Source: JALZVT01 sp964611345
GTDB lineage: Bacteria; Pseudomonadota; Gammaproteobacteria; Pseudomonadales; Azotimanducaceae
Length of the DNA: 50,497 bases
NCBI GenBank assembly: GCA_964611345.1
Contig: CAZSYU010000024.1
Span: 1 to 50,497, forward strand
Direction: 5' to 3'
Of this stretch, positions 1 through 8,085 are shown in pieces; position 1 is the stretch's first letter; each line of letters opens with the position of its first letter. A program made the translations under genes and the position numbers. The notes beneath the pieces were generated by a model that saw nothing but the letters and a program-made list of their open reading frames with translations, searched no databases and was not told the origin of the DNA.

Positions 1-53
1 GCACCGGGCTTTTAACCCGTTGGTCCTGGGTTCGAACCCCAGACGTCCCACCA
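1..53 (+). tRNA. tRNA-Lys (anticodon TTT), 3' part only
   Basis: The window opens inside a tRNA. Visible parts are the anticodon arm (stem 4-8/16-20 around loop CTTTTAA at 9-15, anticodon TTT), the variable region, a T arm with the usual TTCGAAC loop at 31-37, the 3' acceptor strand and an encoded CCA at 51-53. The top pair of the anticodon stem is a C-T mismatch; the other four pairs match. The acceptor 5' strand and D arm lie upstream of the window. No integrase or att-like repeat follows it. Confidence 0.93.
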
Positions 54-288
54 TTTCCTTCGCTGATGTTATTGCTGCGTCTCTTACGCCTTCTTTCCAG
101 CCTTGTTGCGCCTCCTTTTGGCTCGCTGCCAGCTAACCTGTTTGGAGAAGTCCTCTGCGGGGTGGTTCTATTGTGATGGTTTTTCTGGTGTATTGGTGCG
201 CGGTACAACTCTAGCCAGCGAGCATGGGCGCGCCGGTAGATATGAGCAGAACAAGCAGAGCAAACTGAGCAGACAGCGGAGAACAGGT

Positions 289-1065
289 ATGGCGTTAGCG
301 AAATTCAGCCGATCAATAAAAGGTAAGGTCGCGATCATCACCGGGGCAGCCAGTGGCATGGGCCAGGCAACGGCCAGGGTGTTTGCGGACGCCGGTGCGC
401 GACTCGCCATTATGGACATCAATGTGGAGCCGCTTGCTGCGGAAGCAGAGCACATTGCAGCCGCGGGTTGTGATGTGAAGGCTTACCCGCTTGATCTGGC
501 GGATGGTGCCGCCATCAAGACCACCATTGCGCAGGTTGCGAAAGACTTTGGCGGCATCGATATATTGGTTAACAACGCCGGCATATCGCGGTTTAGTCCG
601 ATTGACTCAGAGGACTTTGAAGAGAGCTGGAATATCTCGATGGCTGTTTTGCTCACTGCGCATACGCGAACGGTGCGCGCCGCGTTGCCGCATCTGCGCA
701 AGGCGGAGCATCCGCGCGTTGTGAATATCGCCTCTACGGAAGGGCTTGGTGCTACGGCCGGGGGTAGTCCCTACACCGCCGCGAAAACCGGTGTTATTGG
801 GTTAACTCGTTCGCTGGCGGTTGAACTGGGCCCGGAGAACATTACGGTTAACTGTATTTGCCCAGGGCCGATCAACACAGGCATGACTGCGGACATTCGC
901 GATGATCACAAGACCATCTTTGCAAAACGACGAGTGGCGCTTAGACGCTACGCAGATCCGGAGGAAGTGGCGCATGGCACGCTGTCGCTGGTACTGCCGG
1001 CGGCGTCGTTTATTACCGGTGTGGCGTTGCCGATTGATGGCGGGCTGACCATTCGCAATGCCTGA
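289..1065 (+). CDS. SDR-family oxidoreductase
   Basis: This 258-residue protein is a classical short-chain dehydrogenase/reductase, normally a cytosolic NAD(P)H enzyme that interconverts alcohols and ketones. The Rossmann signature TGAASGMG is near the N terminus, followed by NNAG, a catalytic Ser in NIASTEG, and the YTAAK (YxxxK) catalytic pair. The C-terminal PIDGG segment is typical of FabG-like members. The frame is open upstream to 103, but the ATG at 289 fits the family length and follows a GGAGAACAGG ribosome-binding region. The last 8 bases overlap the next gene, so the two are probably co-translated. The substrate cannot be read from the sequence. Confidence 0.9.
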   Translation: MALAKFSRSIKGKVAIITGAASGMGQATARVFADAGARLAIMDINVEPLAAEAEHIAAAGCDVKAYPLDLADGAAIKTTIAQVAKDFGGIDILVNNAGISRFSPIDSEDFEESWNISMAVLLTAHTRTVRAALPHLRKAEHPRVVNIASTEGLGATAGGSPYTAAKTGVIGLTRSLAVELGPENITVNCICPGPINTGMTADIRDDHKTIFAKRRVALRRYADPEEVAHGTLSLVLPAASFITGVALPIDGGLTIRNA

Positions 1066-1915
1066 TTTGGCGGTGCTGCGCTGGCAGGTGGGCGATGTGT
1101 GCATTTCTCGTTATGTCGAGTTGACCACGGCGTCGCTCGGGCCACATTTGCTGCCGCAGGCCACCCCCGAAGCTCTGGGTGCGCTGCCCTGGCTCGCGCC
1201 GTTTCTGGATGAGCGCCAGCGTCTGCTGCTGAGTATGCACAGCTTTGTGGTGGAAACGCCTACCAGGTTGTTGCTTGTTGATACCTGCATCGGCAACGAC
1301 AAGGTGCGCAGTTATCCCAAATGGAATCATATGCAATCCGATTTTTTGGAGCGCTTGAGTGCAGATGGTTTTGTGCCCGAGCGCTTCGATACGGTGTTGT
1401 GCACGCACATGCATGTTGACCATGTGGGCTGGAACACCCGGTTGGTGGATGGTCGATGGGAGCCTACCTTTAAGCAGGCGCGCTACCTTTACCACGCCGC
1501 CGAATGGGCGCACTGGAAAGTTGAACCCCAGGAGTATGGGCCTGTGATCGAAGATTCAGTGCAGCCAATCATTGATGCGGGACTCGCAGACTTTGTGCCG
1601 GCAGATCATCAGGTGTGTTCTGAAGTTGCGCTTGAAAGCACGCCTGGGCATACGCCTGGCCATGTCAGCATTCACATTCGCTCGTGCGGCGAAGAGGCGA
1701 TAATTACCGGGGACATGATTCATCATCCCTGTCAGATCGCACACAGCGATTGGTCGAGCACAGCCGACGTAGACCCGCAGCTTGCCGCCACCACCCGGGC
1801 TGAGTTTTTGGGGCGTTACAGTGACCGGCCGGTGCTGGTACTCGGTACCCACTTTGCGACACCCACCGCGGGGTATTTGGTGCGTGATGGCGCGAGTTTT
1901 CGGCTGAAATATTGA
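1058..1915 (+). CDS. MBL-fold metallohydrolase
   Basis: A 285-residue metallo-beta-lactamase-fold enzyme. The metal-binding HMHVDH (HxHxDH) lies at residues 117-122. Further ligands are expected in TPGHTPGH, in the GDMIHHP segment and in the GTHFATPTAG segment near the C terminus. This layout is that of the lactonase-like or quorum-quenching-like branch rather than glyoxalase II. It starts inside the upstream SDR gene (8-base overlap), so the two probably act on one pathway, for example reduction and hydrolysis of a lactone or ester. That link is inference from the overlap. Confidence 0.88.
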   Translation: MPDLAVLRWQVGDVCISRYVELTTASLGPHLLPQATPEALGALPWLAPFLDERQRLLLSMHSFVVETPTRLLLVDTCIGNDKVRSYPKWNHMQSDFLERLSADGFVPERFDTVLCTHMHVDHVGWNTRLVDGRWEPTFKQARYLYHAAEWAHWKVEPQEYGPVIEDSVQPIIDAGLADFVPADHQVCSEVALESTPGHTPGHVSIHIRSCGEEAIITGDMIHHPCQIAHSDWSSTADVDPQLAATTRAEFLGRYSDRPVLVLGTHFATPTAGYLVRDGASFRLKY

Positions 1916-2054
1916 CCCGGACCGGCAGTTAGTTAACGAATCAGGCTGGAAATCTGTCCTCGATTGCCCTGTTTGTGGAAGGTTATGGAGCATCATCACA
2001 GTTTCTGTAGCCCGTTGCGCTAGGCTTGGCAGGAGTCTTTTTACGGGTGTTCGC

Positions 2055-2579
2055 GTGCCTTTTCTTCAATCCTGCAAGTCGTTTCCAGTTGGGTGGCGTG
2101 GCTTCGGCTTGATGCTGGTGCTGGCTCTTTGTGCGCCCGCTTGGGCCGAGAATGCAGCCAGAACCTATGCGCCGCTGTTTTCCCCCGAACTGTTGGCCGG
2201 GTTAGATGCAGAAACTCGCGAGCGCTTTGCCGCTCTTGAGGCCGAAAACTATAAACGGTGGCGAAATCGCAATCCCCAGGCCCCGGATCTTGCGGCAGCA
2301 CAACGCCAGCACGCAGAGACCGAGGCAGTGGTGCGGCGGATTCAGGAGAGTCGTGCACTGGCCGCCCAAGCCCAACAGCGCAATGCGCCTGGTGCCCGAC
2401 TCAGCGCCAAACGTAAGCGTGAGTGCGAAATTGTTGCTGCCGAGATCAAGGAACTGAGTGCGGGCGGCAAGTTTTTCAAGCAGGCTGCAGATGGCAGCCG
2501 CAGTTACCTTTCGGACGAAGAAATAGCAACGCGGGTCAAACAGCAAAAAAAGAGTTATAACCGTAGCTGTAAAGGCTAA
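2055..2579 (+). CDS. Small secreted protein, function unknown
   Basis: A 174-residue protein starting at GTG, because no ATG lies close upstream. An N-terminal signal peptide is visible: hydrophobic core GLMLVLALCAPAWA with a likely cut after AWA. The mature part is rich in Ala, Arg, Glu and Gln, probably helical, with two Cys (in KRECEI and at the C-terminal SCKG) that could form a disulfide. Its C-terminal arrangement, a basic Cys-containing helix followed by YLSDEEIATR, resembles the tail of some DUF4124-type periplasmic proteins, but I do not recognise it firmly. The next gene encodes another secreted protein 26 bases downstream, so the two may form a pair. Confidence 0.65.
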   Translation: MPFLQSCKSFPVGWRGFGLMLVLALCAPAWAENAARTYAPLFSPELLAGLDAETRERFAALEAENYKRWRNRNPQAPDLAAAQRQHAETEAVVRRIQESRALAAQAQQRNAPGARLSAKRKRECEIVAAEIKELSAGGKFFKQAADGSRSYLSDEEIATRVKQQKKSYNRSCKG

Positions 2580-2605
2580 AGGAGCGCACAGGGTGCGCTG
2601 CGGTA

Positions 2606-3310
2606 ATGACAAAAATTTCTGGGCCCTCGGCCGTAACAGCTTCTCATTGTCTGCTTAGCAGGTGTTCAAACAGATTGGGCGTGATCGGTGTTTGCGCGCC
2701 CAAATTCATCGGTGTGTTGGGGTGTTGGGTAACCCTGCTGATCGGCCTGAGTCACGCTAACCCAGTACTGGCGGAGCAACAGACCAAGGCGGTAGCCAAT
2801 TTGGGTGACGCGCCAGCTGGCGTGATATCGCGTGTGGTAACGGGGCCCGCGCAGGCGGGTATTTACCGTTCCATCGGTCCCAACGGCGAGGTTTCATTCA
2901 ATAATTTTGGTGATGGTGAGCGCATAACCCTTGATGTTCGGGCTGCTCCTGGCGGCGAGCCGGAACGCAGTGCCGCCCGCACCGACGACATGCTTGCAAT
3001 GGCACAGTTGTTGGCCGCTGACCGTCAGGCACGCGCAACCCAGCGCAACGCGGCGCGTACCGCACGTGCAGCCGTCGCGCGCGCAAATGCGCGTGCCGCC
3101 CAGCGGACCGATGCCTATGCCACAAACCGACAGCGCTTTTTCCCAGGCTTCTTGCCACGTCGTGGTGGCGTCCTAGCCCAACCCGGCCGACGCGGCGCTG
3201 GTCCGTATCGAGATGGCTATCGATTTTCCGGCCCGTCGCACCGAGCGCAACCAGGTCACCAGGCTGCCGCACCCAAAAACAGCAGCCCTGTGACGAAGCG
3301 GCACCTCTGA
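2606..3310 (+). CDS. Secreted DUF4124-like protein with low-complexity tail
   Basis: A 234-residue protein. The N terminus is long and hydrophobic (residues about 25-55) and reads as a signal peptide or anchor ending near VLA. The segment GIYRSIGPNGEVSFNNF matches the DUF4124 pattern, a short beta motif of the form IYkwvD-dGxvhysd found at the N terminus of many gammaproteobacterial periplasmic proteins. After about residue 125 it turns into an Ala/Arg/Gln-rich repeat-like stretch, then a Pro/Gly/Arg-rich basic tail. The function is unknown; cell-envelope location is inferred. The ATG at 2606 was chosen as the first in frame. Confidence 0.62.
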   Translation: MTKISGPSAVTASHCLLSRCSNRLGVIGVCAPKFIGVLGCWVTLLIGLSHANPVLAEQQTKAVANLGDAPAGVISRVVTGPAQAGIYRSIGPNGEVSFNNFGDGERITLDVRAAPGGEPERSAARTDDMLAMAQLLAADRQARATQRNAARTARAAVARANARAAQRTDAYATNRQRFFPGFLPRRGGVLAQPGRRGAGPYRDGYRFSGPSHRAQPGHQAAAPKNSSPVTKRHL

Positions 3311-3415
3311 CGGCTCGCACCCAAAGCCAAAATCTGTACCTAGTTTGACCGCGCCGGCTCGCAGCACCAGCAGCGTTAGCCCCCTGTACCTGTAAGCGAA
3401 ACGACTGATTGCAAA

Positions 3416-3599
3416 AACGAAATGCGGACACCCAGGATATTTATACGGTTTGNNNNNNNNNNNNNNNNNNNNNNNNNNNNNNNNNNNNNNNNNNNNNNNN
3501 NNNNNNNNNNNNNNNNNNNNNNNNNNNNNNNNNNNNNNNNNNNNNNNNNNNNAACGAAATGCGGACACCCAGGATATTTATACGGTTTGTGGACACCCA
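3416..3599. repeat. Direct repeats with GGACACCCAG motif flanking an assembly gap
   Basis: A 37-base sequence at 3416-3452 is repeated without change at 3553-3589, on the two sides of the N run. Both copies contain GGACACCCA (3426-3434 and 3563-3571). A third, diverged copy follows at once (3591-3599, then GGATTTTGGCG), and an inverted TGAGTGTCC lies at 3677-3685. The identical flanks may be a real tandem repeat that broke the assembly or an overlap left unmerged by the scaffolder. The motif recurs across the window. Confidence 0.85.
3453..3552. other. Assembly gap (100 N)
   Basis: Exactly 100 unknown bases, the usual placeholder for a gap of unknown length. True sequence here could be longer or shorter. 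Open reading frames drawn across it are not real. The rest of the 3311-3718 intergenic stretch holds only the repeat copies described separately; I see no gene in it. Confidence 0.98.
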
Positions 3600-3718
3600 G
3601 GATTTTGGCGCCATTCTTGGACACTCTGAATCTGCCCATGGGCACAAGGTACCCAACCCGTTGCTTTCCGAATTCTTGAGTGTCCGCAATTCCCCTGTTG
3701 TCCGGTAGACTGGGTGAC

Positions 3719-3964
3719 ATGGCCTACGACTCGAAAACACTCGATAGTGAGCAATCCGTAGCGACAGGCGCGGGTATGGCCCGCATGATTGCCCTGATGG
3801 AAGCCGAGCTCGAACGGCTGAAGGTAAACCTCGAAGCCATCCGTGCGAGCGAAGCACCGAATCGTCGGACGCTCATTAAACAGCACGTCAGTCGGATCGA
3901 TGAGCGATACAACGCTCTGCAGGATCTAGTTGCGTTGCGCGATGCATCGCAAGCTGAGGACTAA
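3719..3964 (+). CDS. Small coiled-coil protein, unknown function
   Basis: An 81-residue acidic protein without signal peptide or membrane segment. Its middle (MIALMEAELERLKVNLEAI) has heptad-like spacing of Leu/Ile/Met, so a coiled-coil hairpin is likely. The frame is open back to a GTG at 3680, but that GTG is itself part of an inverted repeat motif (GTGTCCGC), so the ATG at 3719 is preferred. The stop overlaps the stop of the convergent ATP-grasp gene by 4 bases. I do not recognise the family. Confidence 0.55.
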   Translation: MAYDSKTLDSEQSVATGAGMARMIALMEAELERLKVNLEAIRASEAPNRRTLIKQHVSRIDERYNALQDLVALRDASQAED

Positions 3965-4830
3965 GCTTCTTTTTCCAGCATTCGCCTCAGCGCGCCGGCC
4001 AGGCGGTGTTCAACGCTATTCGCAGATTGCCCCTCAAGTCTTGCCAGCGTCGCTAACCCACCGGGATTGGCGATGTTGACCTCGATCAGATACGGAAACG
4101 CCATGTCGATTGCGGCAAAGCGCACGCCTTGCTCAGCGAGAACCCGCGCGATCTCTTGCACCTGATTGATTTGCTGGGTGTCCAGTATTGTGCTCCGGGT
4201 CCGGGCGCCCTGAATCAGGTTTGCCAAAAAGTCGCGATCCGGTATGCGCAGATAGCTCCCGATGATCTCGCCGTTAACGACCAGGCAGCGTGTTTCGCCC
4301 CCGGTGATTTCCTTCACATAGGCCTGCAGTACGCAGTAGGTTCTATTCGCGGTGAAACGCTCCAATGCCTGGACCAACGCTTCTCGACAGTTTGTCTTTA
4401 CAACACCGCGGCCATAACTGCCCGCCGCCGGTTTGACTACCCAGCGCGTTATCTCGGGATGTTGTTCTGCGTAACTCAATAGGTCTTGGGTGTTGTTGGA
4501 ACTGCAGGTGAGTGGGGCGTATGGCAGCCGGAAGTGTTTCGAGTGTAGGGTGAGCATCGCCCGAGCACTGTTTAGCATTTTGCCGGTTGGGAGATTGCTG
4601 AGAATTTGGCACCGGTCCATGAAATCTTCCCGCTCACCCAAGCCCAGCATCCATACCAGGTCAAAATCAGCAAGCATTTGTCTACCGGCGTACACCAGCC
4701 CATCGCGAACGCTCACTTTGTCATGGGTAAACGTACGGATTTGCCAGCCGGCGGGTTCGAGCGCCGCAGTGATTCGGTTGTGGTTGTCATTGTGGGGTGA
4801 GACGCCATTTGACAGTAAAGCCAGGCGCAA
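3961..4830 (-). CDS. ATP-grasp ligase, GshB/RimK-like
   Basis: About 290 residues with the ATP-grasp fold. It has the nucleotide-binding Lys and Gly-rich loop in VVKPAAGSYGRGV, a central LQAYVKEITGGETRCLVVNG strand pair, and the Mg-binding end IEVNIANPGGLATL, which parallels EINVTSPT in glutathione synthetase. The N-terminal part (THDKVSVRDGLVYA and MLNSARAMLTLHSK) also follows GshB. Family members join an amino group to a carboxylate through an acyl-phosphate; glutathione synthesis is possible but the loops are divergent. The frame runs upstream to 4911, where the would-be N terminus is encoded by two copies of the repeat motif, so a TTG start at 4830 just before RLALLSNG is proposed. That start is uncertain. 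Confidence 0.65.
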   Translation of the reverse strand: MRLALLSNGVSPHNDNHNRITAALEPAGWQIRTFTHDKVSVRDGLVYAGRQMLADFDLVWMLGLGEREDFMDRCQILSNLPTGKMLNSARAMLTLHSKHFRLPYAPLTCSSNNTQDLLSYAEQHPEITRWVVKPAAGSYGRGVVKTNCREALVQALERFTANRTYCVLQAYVKEITGGETRCLVVNGEIIGSYLRIPDRDFLANLIQGARTRSTILDTQQINQVQEIARVLAEQGVRFAAIDMAFPYLIEVNIANPGGLATLARLEGQSANSVEHRLAGALRRMLEKEA

Positions 4831-4854
4831 GTTGGCGGATTTGGGGGTTGATGC

Positions 4855-4908
4855 TGGCAAGGAAAGCTGGGTGTCCGGAAATAAGTGGCAAGGAAAGCTG
4901 GGTGTCCG
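4855..4908. repeat. Two direct copies of a 23-base repeat with TGGGTGTCC core
   Basis: A 23-base unit (TGGCAAGGAAAGC followed by TGGGTGTCCG) occurs at 4855-4877 and 4886-4908, with a period of 31 bases. The core is the reverse complement of GGACACCCA. The copies lie in the divergent intergenic region between the ATP-grasp gene and nadA, where promoters for both are expected, so they could influence either gene. Confidence 0.85.
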
Positions 4909-4977
4909 CAATCGGGTAATTCTAGCAGGACCATCGCTCCGCTCGTCTTTAGAGCTGCTGGTGATAAACTTCGAGGC

Positions 4978-6024
4978 ATGGATACTTCAGATATACAGCT
5001 ACCAGACTTCACCCTGTCCGATGAACAGATTCCGCTTTACGAGCCCGCCGTGCTTGATGATTCTGCGAAACAGGCGTTAAAGGACGAAATCAAGGCGTTG
5101 TTGAAAGAGCGCAAGGCCGCGCTGGTGGCGCACTACTACGTCGATCAGGACGTGCAGGATCTCGCTGATGAGACTGGCGGGTGCGTGTCGGATTCGCTCG
5201 AGATGGCCCGTTTTGGGCGCGACCACGGCGCTGAGACGCTGATTGTTGCCGGCGTGAAATTCATGGGCGAGACGGCAAAGATTCTGTCGCCGGAAAAAAC
5301 CATCTATATGCCGACACTGGAGGCTGAATGCAGCCTCGATTTGGGTTGTCCGCCTGATGAGTTCGAGGCGTTTTGCAAAGAGCACAGCGAGCGCACCGTG
5401 GTGGTTTATGCGAACACGTCCGCGCGGGTTAAGGCGTTGTCTGATTGGGTGGTCACCAGCAGTGTGGCCCTGCCCATCGTTGAATCCCTCCATGCCAAGG
5501 GTGAAAAGGTGCTGTGGGCGCCAGACAAGCATCTGGGTGGCTATATTCAGCACGAGACGGGCGCAGACATGCTGCTGTGGAACGGCGCGTGCATCGTGCA
5601 TGAAGAATTCAAATCCAAGGCGCTGTTTGATCTTAAGGCGGTCTATCCCGATGCGGGGGTATTGGTGCATCCCGAATCCCCGGCGGCGGTGGTCGAGCTT
5701 GCAGATTGTGTGGGCTCCACCAGCCAAATTATCAAAGCCGCGGGCGAGCTGCCGCAAGACACTTTCATAGTGGCAACCGATCGCGGCATTTTTCATTATT
5801 TGCGCAAAATGAACCCGACCAAGCGCTTCATCGAGGCGCCGACGGCCGGCGATGGTGCCACCTGTCGCAGCTGCGCCCATTGCCCCTGGATGGCCATGAA
5901 CGAGCTCGAGGCGTTGCGTGATTGTTTGTTAGATGGCACGGGACGCGAGATTTTGGTGGATCCGGAGATTGGCAAACAGGCCATGATCCCACTCCGACGG
6001 ATGCTGGACTTTCCCAGACCTTGA
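4978..6024 (+). CDS. nadA: Quinolinate synthase NadA
   Basis: This 348-residue enzyme condenses iminoaspartate with dihydroxyacetone phosphate to form quinolinate, the second step of de novo NAD synthesis. It is a cytosolic 4Fe-4S enzyme. Expected cluster ligands are present: Cys118 (in AECSLDLGCP), Cys205 (in WNGACIVHEE) and Cys302 within CRSCAHCPW. Other family blocks are AHYYVDQDVQDLAD, YANTSARVKA and APDKHLGGYI. The ATG at 4978 is preferred over the upstream-open frame because it gives the family length and clears the repeats. It is first in the conserved block nadA-bepA-tusA-like-perM-dapA-bamC. Confidence 0.96.
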   Translation: MDTSDIQLPDFTLSDEQIPLYEPAVLDDSAKQALKDEIKALLKERKAALVAHYYVDQDVQDLADETGGCVSDSLEMARFGRDHGAETLIVAGVKFMGETAKILSPEKTIYMPTLEAECSLDLGCPPDEFEAFCKEHSERTVVVYANTSARVKALSDWVVTSSVALPIVESLHAKGEKVLWAPDKHLGGYIQHETGADMLLWNGACIVHEEFKSKALFDLKAVYPDAGVLVHPESPAAVVELADCVGSTSQIIKAAGELPQDTFIVATDRGIFHYLRKMNPTKRFIEAPTAGDGATCRSCAHCPWMAMNELEALRDCLLDGTGREILVDPEIGKQAMIPLRRMLDFPRP

Positions 6025-6066
6025 GGGGCGACCTGAACTAAAGCATAACCTGCAGCAAGCGGGGTG

Positions 6067-7554
6067 TTAGGCGCCGCGAGCCTGCCGTGCTTGCTTGATT
6101 TCAACAATGCGGGCGTCCAGCCGTGCTGCGAGTTGAAAATCTTCCGGGTCGATCAGACCTCGGGCGTATTCCAGATGATTTACCGCCCGCTCGTAAGCGC
6201 CGTGCATGGCAAAGAACTCAGCGCGGGCGCGATGCACCCCAATAATGTTGCCCGCTTTGCCCGCGACTTCCGCCAATTCATACCACACCTGTGAATCATC
6301 GCTGTGGGTACGGCTAAGCCGTTCCAGTAACACTTCAGCTTCTTCGTAGCGTTCGGAGGCAACCAGGCCTTTCGCGTACAACATCGACAGCGCCGGGTTA
6401 TCCGGATTGAGCACGAGTTGATGGGCTAGCACGGTCAGCCCCTCGTCTGTCTGATTCGCATTTAACAGCAACTCGGCTTGAGTTGCTCGCACCAGTAATT
6501 TGTCAGGGTTTTGCTTGAGTATTGGAATCAGTGCGGCAATCGCATCCGCATGCTTTTGGGTGCTCGACAAAGCGAGTGCCTTACCATAACGCGCGCCAAC
6601 GTCGTCGGGATCATTGCGTAGACGCTTGTTGAAAAGTCGCAGTGCTTCCTCGGGTGTATTTGCGAGTTGCAGCATGACCCGCGCGCGCATCATTTGGTAG
6701 TCGTCTGAGCCGGCGTAGCTGTCTTCCAAGGGGGTGCGGGCAATTTGATTACGCGCATCACTAATCCGGGATTCGGAGAGGGGGTGGGTTAACAAAAACT
6801 CCGGTGGGCGCTTGGAGAAGCGAAACGCCCGGCGCATGCGATCGAACATTCGCGGCATTCCTTCAGGATCCATGCCGCTGTTAATGAGTGTGTTCAGCCC
6901 AACGCGATCAGCTTCCTGTTCGCGGGCGCGGCTGTAGCGCAGCTGGCTGTTGATTGCACTGGCCTGACTTGCAGAGATTGCAGCGAGGCCCGCATCGCTG
7001 CCGGCAATAGCGCCAAGAGCGATGGCTGCAACGAGAGAGGCGAGGCTGGGGATGGTCTGGTTGCGCTGCTGTTCGAGGCCGCGGGCAAAGTGCCGCTGGC
7101 TCAAGTGAGCGAGCTCATGGGCGACCACGGAGGAGTACTCGTGCACGTCCTGGGCGTGCAGATACAAACCCAGGTTGATGCCAACCACGCCGCCGGGTGC
7201 GGCGAACGCGTTGATCTGCGGATCGTTGATTAACACCACGCTCAAAATTCCGTCCCGCAGCTCCGAGTATTGGGTCAGGCGTCGCAACTGCACATCGGTG
7301 TAGTACTTCAGCAGCGGATCTTGAGACAGTGGCAGGCTCGCGCGTATTTGTTGCAGAAAGCTGGCGCCGATGCGGCTTTCTGTTTCCAGTGACACCAGTG
7401 CTGACGAACTGTCGCCGAGCAGCGGAATATCCTTGGGCGGTGCGGCGCTGGCACCTGGGACGAACAGACAGGCGCTCAGCAAGGTGGCGTGCAAGCCCGC
7501 GCTGGTCTTGCGGATGATCTTGCGCCTAATGTCCCACGCTGATCGGCCATTCAT
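6067..7554 (-). CDS. bepA: M48 metalloprotease with TPR repeats, BepA-like
   Basis: A 495-residue periplasmic zinc protease. After a signal peptide (core LHATLLSACLFVPGASA) comes an M48 domain with HELAH (His146, Glu147, His150) and the third-ligand region RAREQEADRVG. A TPR domain of several repeats follows to the C terminus. BepA degrades stalled outer-membrane proteins and helps LptD mature at the BAM complex. Length and domain order match E. coli BepA. The frame extends to 7641 with in-frame ATGs at 7575 and 7554; 7554 was chosen because it leaves a normal signal-peptide n-region. The gene is convergent with nadA and divergent from the TusA-like gene. Confidence 0.92.
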   Translation of the reverse strand: MNGRSAWDIRRKIIRKTSAGLHATLLSACLFVPGASAAPPKDIPLLGDSSSALVSLETESRIGASFLQQIRASLPLSQDPLLKYYTDVQLRRLTQYSELRDGILSVVLINDPQINAFAAPGGVVGINLGLYLHAQDVHEYSSVVAHELAHLSQRHFARGLEQQRNQTIPSLASLVAAIALGAIAGSDAGLAAISASQASAINSQLRYSRAREQEADRVGLNTLINSGMDPEGMPRMFDRMRRAFRFSKRPPEFLLTHPLSESRISDARNQIARTPLEDSYAGSDDYQMMRARVMLQLANTPEEALRLFNKRLRNDPDDVGARYGKALALSSTQKHADAIAALIPILKQNPDKLLVRATQAELLLNANQTDEGLTVLAHQLVLNPDNPALSMLYAKGLVASERYEEAEVLLERLSRTHSDDSQVWYELAEVAGKAGNIIGVHRARAEFFAMHGAYERAVNHLEYARGLIDPEDFQLAARLDARIVEIKQARQARGA

Positions 7555-7728
7555 TCTATTGCTTGTGCTGGGCATAACGTGCTGCGCCCCTGTGCTAGCT
7601 GCTTTTGAAGTCATAATGAGGGGAACCCGTCCAGAGCGCAAAGTTCCCTCTGTTTGCCGTTCGGAATGCAGAGCCCGCTCAGCAGTGTCCGGCCTCCGTC
7701 TGCGCCCTGGCTGTGCGATAATTGGCTC

Positions 7729-7986
7729 ATGGGTGAATATTGCGCAACTAGCGCCGAAGTATCGAGCGAGCTTGATGTACAGGGCCTGAATTGTCCGATG
7801 CCGCTGTTGAAGGCCAAGCAGGCGCTAAACCGGCTTGCCGCGGGTGAAATGCTGCGGGTGCTGGCGACAGATCCGGGTTCTGTCCGGGATTTTGAGGTGT
7901 TTAGTGCCCAGAGTGGCAACGAACTGCTCGATGCCCAGACCTGCGGCGATACATTTGTGTATTTGTTGCGCAAGCGTGGCTCTTGA
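7729..7986 (+). CDS. TusA-family sulfurtransferase-like protein
   Basis: An 85-residue cytosolic protein with the TusA/YedF fold. LDVQGLNCPMPLLKAKQAL contains the CPxP motif with the sulfur-carrying Cys. TusA proteins relay persulfide sulfur for tRNA thiolation or molybdenum cofactor chemistry. In Pseudomonas a homologue sits in the same place next to bepA, and that paralogue, rather than true TusA, is the likely match. The ATG at 7729 was chosen; the longer frame to 7654 lacks family similarity. The 174 bases between its start and that of bepA should hold both promoters. Confidence 0.88.
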   Translation: MGEYCATSAEVSSELDVQGLNCPMPLLKAKQALNRLAAGEMLRVLATDPGSVRDFEVFSAQSGNELLDAQTCGDTFVYLLRKRGS

Positions 7987-8085
7987 CCCTTCCGAAGGTG
8001 TGGCAGCAAGGTAGACTGTGGCCGGTTACAGCAGCTGGGCAAATACGCATGCCAGTAAGTAGCTGGTTGCGAGGGTTCGCCTGAC

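Noticed and set aside
1..1065. Genomic island integrated at tRNA-Lys
   Set aside because: No integrase, no direct repeat of the tRNA 3' end and ordinary metabolic genes follow.
3680..3718. GTG at 3680 as start of the small coiled-coil gene
   Set aside because: The GTG and following codons lie in an inverted copy of the dispersed motif; the ATG at 3719 is simpler.
4855..4908. CRISPR array
   Set aside because: Only two repeat copies with an 8-base spacing and no cas genes; similar motif copies are scattered singly across the window.
4490..5080. Plus-strand frame of 196 codons over the ATP-grasp gene and nadA start
   Set aside because: Runs antisense to the ATP-grasp gene and through the repeats; no family resemblance.
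5077..5880. Long antisense open frame (267 codons) opposite nadA
   Set aside because: It is the mirror of a well-supported nadA, has no recognisable domain and a composition typical of antisense frames in GC-rich genes.
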